Source: Hydrogenoanaerobacterium sp032017025 (GTDB lineage Bacteria > Bacillota > Clostridia > Oscillospirales > Ruminococcaceae). From it: a DNA stretch of 64,000 bases. The notes under the pieces were generated by a model. It searched no databases, was not told the DNA's origin, and was given only the letters and a program-made list of their open reading frames with translations. The DNA lies in assembly GCF_032017025.1 (NCBI RefSeq), contig NZ_DALZQO010000005.1:1-64000 (forward strand). Reading direction: 5' to 3'. Every line of letters begins with the position of its first letter. Within the stretch, counting starts at the first letter, position 1. Shown here piece by piece: positions 61,590 to 64,000 of the stretch. The translations under genes and the position numbers were made by a program.

Positions 61590-62522
61590 ATGGAATTAAG
61601 TTCAATTTTTGATTTTACATTAATCTACGCAACCATTCGAGCCGCTACTCCCATTTTGTTTGCAGCGCTCGCAGCGGTTATTACACAGCAGGCAGATATT
61701 ATCAACATCGGTACCGAGGGCATTATGCTTACAGGTGCATTTGCAGCGGTCTGTATCAGCTTCTTTACGGGCAGCTGGTTGCTGGCACTGCTGGTTTCTA
61801 TGGCGGCAGGTGCGGTTATGGCAATGATTATGGCAGTGGCGCACATCAAATACAAAGCGGATATCTGTGCAATCGGTACAGCAATTAACATGCTTGCGCT
61901 GGCGATTACAAAATTTGGTATCAAGCAGTTTCTGGGTACCACCGGCAGCTTTACCGACCCCAAAATCATTGCAATCCCCAAGTTGCACATCGCTCTGTTT
62001 GACAACAACAAATATCTCAACGGCCTATTTAATAATTGGTCAATGATGGAGATTTTTGGCATTGTTATGGTGTTTGTAATGAGCTTTCTGCTTTACCGCA
62101 CAGTTTGGGGCCTGCGCTTGCGCTCGGTAGGCCGTTTCCCCATGGCGGCAGAGACAGCGGGTATTCATGTAAACAAGATGAAATATCAGGTAATGCTGAT
62201 TTCAGGCTTGCTCGGCGGTATGGCGGGCGCACACCTTTCTATTGGCTATTCGCAGATGTTTACCGAGAACATGACCAACGGAAGAGGCTTTATGGGTGTT
62301 GCAGCTATGTTCTTTGGCGGCGCAAATCCGATCATGGCATGGATCGGCTGCCTGCTGTTCGGCTTTACCGATTCGCTTGGCGGAAGGCTGCAGGCGTATG
62401 GATGGCCATCTCAGTTTGTGCTGATGATGCCTTACATCATTACCATTGCGGTACTGGCGGTATCGTTGTGGCGTAAATATGTAAAAGAAGCCAAGGCTAA
62501 GAGCTCTTTAATCACAAAATAA
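61590..62522 (+). CDS. Nucleoside ABC transporter permease 2 (NupQ-like)
   Basis: 310 residues, BPD_transp_2 family, about eight hydrophobic helices; FAALAAVITQQADIINIGTEGIMLTGAFAAV is the family's conserved N-terminal pattern. Start ATG 61590 follows AGAGGAGGG; an in-frame run of 35 codons extends upstream into the 3' end of the first permease but has no ribosome binding site. Pairs with permease 1. Confidence 0.94.
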   Translation: MELSSIFDFTLIYATIRAATPILFAALAAVITQQADIINIGTEGIMLTGAFAAVCISFFTGSWLLALLVSMAAGAVMAMIMAVAHIKYKADICAIGTAINMLALAITKFGIKQFLGTTGSFTDPKIIAIPKLHIALFDNNKYLNGLFNNWSMMEIFGIVMVFVMSFLLYRTVWGLRLRSVGRFPMAAETAGIHVNKMKYQVMLISGLLGGMAGAHLSIGYSQMFTENMTNGRGFMGVAAMFFGGANPIMAWIGCLLFGFTDSLGGRLQAYGWPSQFVLMMPYIITIAVLAVSLWRKYVKEAKAKSSLITK

Positions 62523-62547
62523 TAATTAAGATAAAAGGAGTAGAAAA

Positions 62548-63483
62548 ATGGATAGAAGAAAAATTATTTTGGACTGTGACCCCGGGCATGATGATGCGGT
62601 TGCCATTTTAATGGCGGCAAAGCACCCAAAACTTGAGCTGCTGGGTATTACCGTTGTTGCAGGCAACCAGACCTTGGAGAAAACCTCGCGCAATGCGCTG
62701 AATGTCTGCCAGCACCTCGGCATCGATGTGCCGGTGTGTGCGGGCTGCGGGTTCCCCATGGTGCGCCAGAAACAGGTGATTGCAGATGATATTCACGGTG
62801 AAACCGGCCTTGATGGCCCCGTGTTTGAGCCGCTTACCAAGCAGCTTGACCCGAGACATGGCGTCGATTTCATGATTGAAACCCTGCTCGCGTCTGATGG
62901 AGATATCACACTTGTTCCCACCGGCCCCCTCACCAACATTGCAATGGCAATGCGCCGCGAGCCCAGAATTGTAGAGAAAATTCAGGAGATTGTACTGATG
63001 GGCGGTGCGTACCAGCTCGGCAACATGACCCCCGCGGCGGAGTTTAATATCTTGGCGGATGCGGAGGCTGCGTATGTGGTGTTCACATCAGGCAGGCCGA
63101 TTGTGATGATGGGGCTTGACCTCACCAGACAAGCTCTTTGTTATCCCGAAATCGTTGACCGTATGGAGAAGATTGGTACCAAGGCGGCACACTTGTTTGC
63201 CGACCTGATGCGTTTCTTTGGTGCAACACAAAAAAAGGTGTTCGGCTGGGCGGGCGGGCCTTTGCATGACCCTACCTGCATTGCTTATCTCATCGACCCT
63301 ACCTGTATTGAAACCAAGGATATGTACACAGAGATAGAAATCAGAAGTGAAAAATGCTACGGGCGCACTTTGTGTGACTACTTTAATACTCAACACCGTG
63401 AACCCAACTCCAAGGTTTGCATCAAGCTGGATCAGGAGAAGTTCTGGAACATCGTCGAAGAGTGTATTCGGCTTTACAACTAG
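62548..63483 (+). CDS. Nucleoside hydrolase
   Basis: 311 residues, inosine/uridine-preferring nucleoside hydrolase family. The calcium site and catalytic Asp are in LDCDPGHDDAVA at residues 8-19; further family motifs are VVAGNQTLEKT, PTGPLTNIA and VLMGGAYQLGNMTPAAEFNILAD. Cleaves imported ribonucleosides to base and ribose inside the cell. Fits the upstream transporter. Ribosome binding site AAAGGAG. Confidence 0.95.
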   Translation: MDRRKIILDCDPGHDDAVAILMAAKHPKLELLGITVVAGNQTLEKTSRNALNVCQHLGIDVPVCAGCGFPMVRQKQVIADDIHGETGLDGPVFEPLTKQLDPRHGVDFMIETLLASDGDITLVPTGPLTNIAMAMRREPRIVEKIQEIVLMGGAYQLGNMTPAAEFNILADAEAAYVVFTSGRPIVMMGLDLTRQALCYPEIVDRMEKIGTKAAHLFADLMRFFGATQKKVFGWAGGPLHDPTCIAYLIDPTCIETKDMYTEIEIRSEKCYGRTLCDYFNTQHREPNSKVCIKLDQEKFWNIVEECIRLYN

Positions 63484-63527
63484 GGTTTGCGAAAAGCCCC
63501 AAACCAAGCTCATAAGGGGGATGCAGA

Positions 63528-64000
63528 ATGATAGAAAAGCTAAGACAGACACTGGAGAAGAACAAGGATAAATACATAACGCGCCTTTCCGAGCTGGTAG
63601 CCATCGATACCCATGATCTAGGGCATGGCATTGACGGCGGGCTGGAAAAAGAGGGGCAGGACTATATGGTCGAGTTGTTCCGGCAGATGGGCGCATCCTC
63701 TGTGGTAAAAGACCAAATGACCGAGGCTGTGATTGAGCAAAGCATTGCACAGCACCAAGAGGGTAACCCCGGGCACAACTACGATGGGCGCTACAATGTC
63801 TACGCCACCTTTGAAGGCGAGGGCAGCAAGTCCATACTTTTTAACGGGCATATCGATACTATGCCTGCAGGCGATGAGAAGCTTTGGAGTACCCCGCGCC
63901 ATACTCCCACGGTAAAGGACGACAAAATGTACGGGTTGGGTGTATGCGATATGAAGGGCGGGCTGATGGCCTCCGCTATGGCGGTGGAGCTGCTCAAGGA
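63528..64000 (+). CDS. M20-family peptidase/deacylase, partial (cut at window end)
   Basis: The first 157 residues are present. The metal-binding pattern is visible: His in NGHIDTMPAGD and the CDMKGGLMAS motif that follows the first metal-bridging Asp, as in ArgE/DapE/peptidase M20 enzymes. The reaction, amide or peptide hydrolysis of an unknown substrate, is open; position at the end of the nucleoside operon hints at a shared substrate source such as a nucleoside-peptide or N-acyl compound. Ribosome binding site AGGGGG seven bases before ATG 63528. Confidence 0.88.
   Translation, partial: MIEKLRQTLEKNKDKYITRLSELVAIDTHDLGHGIDGGLEKEGQDYMVELFRQMGASSVVKDQMTEAVIEQSIAQHQEGNPGHNYDGRYNVYATFEGEGSKSILFNGHIDTMPAGDEKLWSTPRHTPTVKDDKMYGLGVCDMKGGLMASAMAVELLK

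Noticed and set aside
1..64000. CRISPR array, tRNA, rRNA, prophage or IS element
   Set aside because: No repeat-spacer series, no tRNA cloverleaf or rRNA sequence, no transposase, integrase or phage structural gene recognised.

Overview
The window looks like a draft-genome contig from a strictly anaerobic, low-to-mid GC Firmicute of the class Clostridia, most likely the Oscillospiraceae/Ruminococcaceae. This is inferred from gene content: a GlgC/GlgD two-protein glycogen system, pyruvate phosphate dikinase, the glmU-prs-pth-mfd order, ECF and NupNOPQ-type transporters, strong AGGAGG ribosome binding sites and sigma-A promoters. No rRNA, tRNA, CRISPR array, prophage or intact insertion sequence was recognised. 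Two runs of exactly 10 N (21318-21327 and 48369-48378) are scaffold joins; the second breaks a reading frame artificially.

Left part (1-18.5 kb). Housekeeping genes dominate. A leftward run glmU, prs, pth, mfd is followed by an acetyltransferase and, beyond an RNA locus, a PrsA/SurA-like lipoprotein. An aconitase-family hydratase, an LCP-like protein and two conserved hypothetical genes lie further left. Two intergenic regions stand out: a nested inverted-repeat element at 4626-4748, and an orphan non-coding RNA locus at 6238-6608 with its own promoter and two terminators. ppdK, an Smr-domain protein and a DUF3810 metalloprotease-like membrane protein run rightward.

Middle part (18.5-43.9 kb). 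A leftward rpiR-deoC-rrf2 group faces an FMN hydroxy-acid oxidase. Next come an auxin-efflux-type carrier and a complete glgB-glgC-glgD-glgA operon. A MATE transporter follows, preceded by a pseudoknotted leader that is a candidate guanidine-IV (mepA-type) riboswitch. Then come a LysR/CofE-like divergent pair; a TetR/MMPL divergent pair with four identical-type operators and a large secreted coiled-coil partner; an SDR-LUD-YgjP operon; and a cadC-cadA metal efflux pair.

Right part (43.9-64 kb). Decayed MacA/MacB remnants are followed by a ROK-regulated operon: TIM-barrel protein, IT-superfamily permease, hydantoinase/oxoprolinase, HExxH protein and FAD oxidoreductase. It looks like an uncharacterised catabolic pathway and is the best candidate here for an undescribed system. 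After a degenerate histidine kinase remnant come an ECF S-component, a DUF1893 protein and an aldo/keto reductase. The window ends in a LacI-controlled nucleoside uptake and cleavage operon (BMP lipoprotein, ATPase, two permeases, nucleoside hydrolase) with an M20 peptidase cut off by the window edge.
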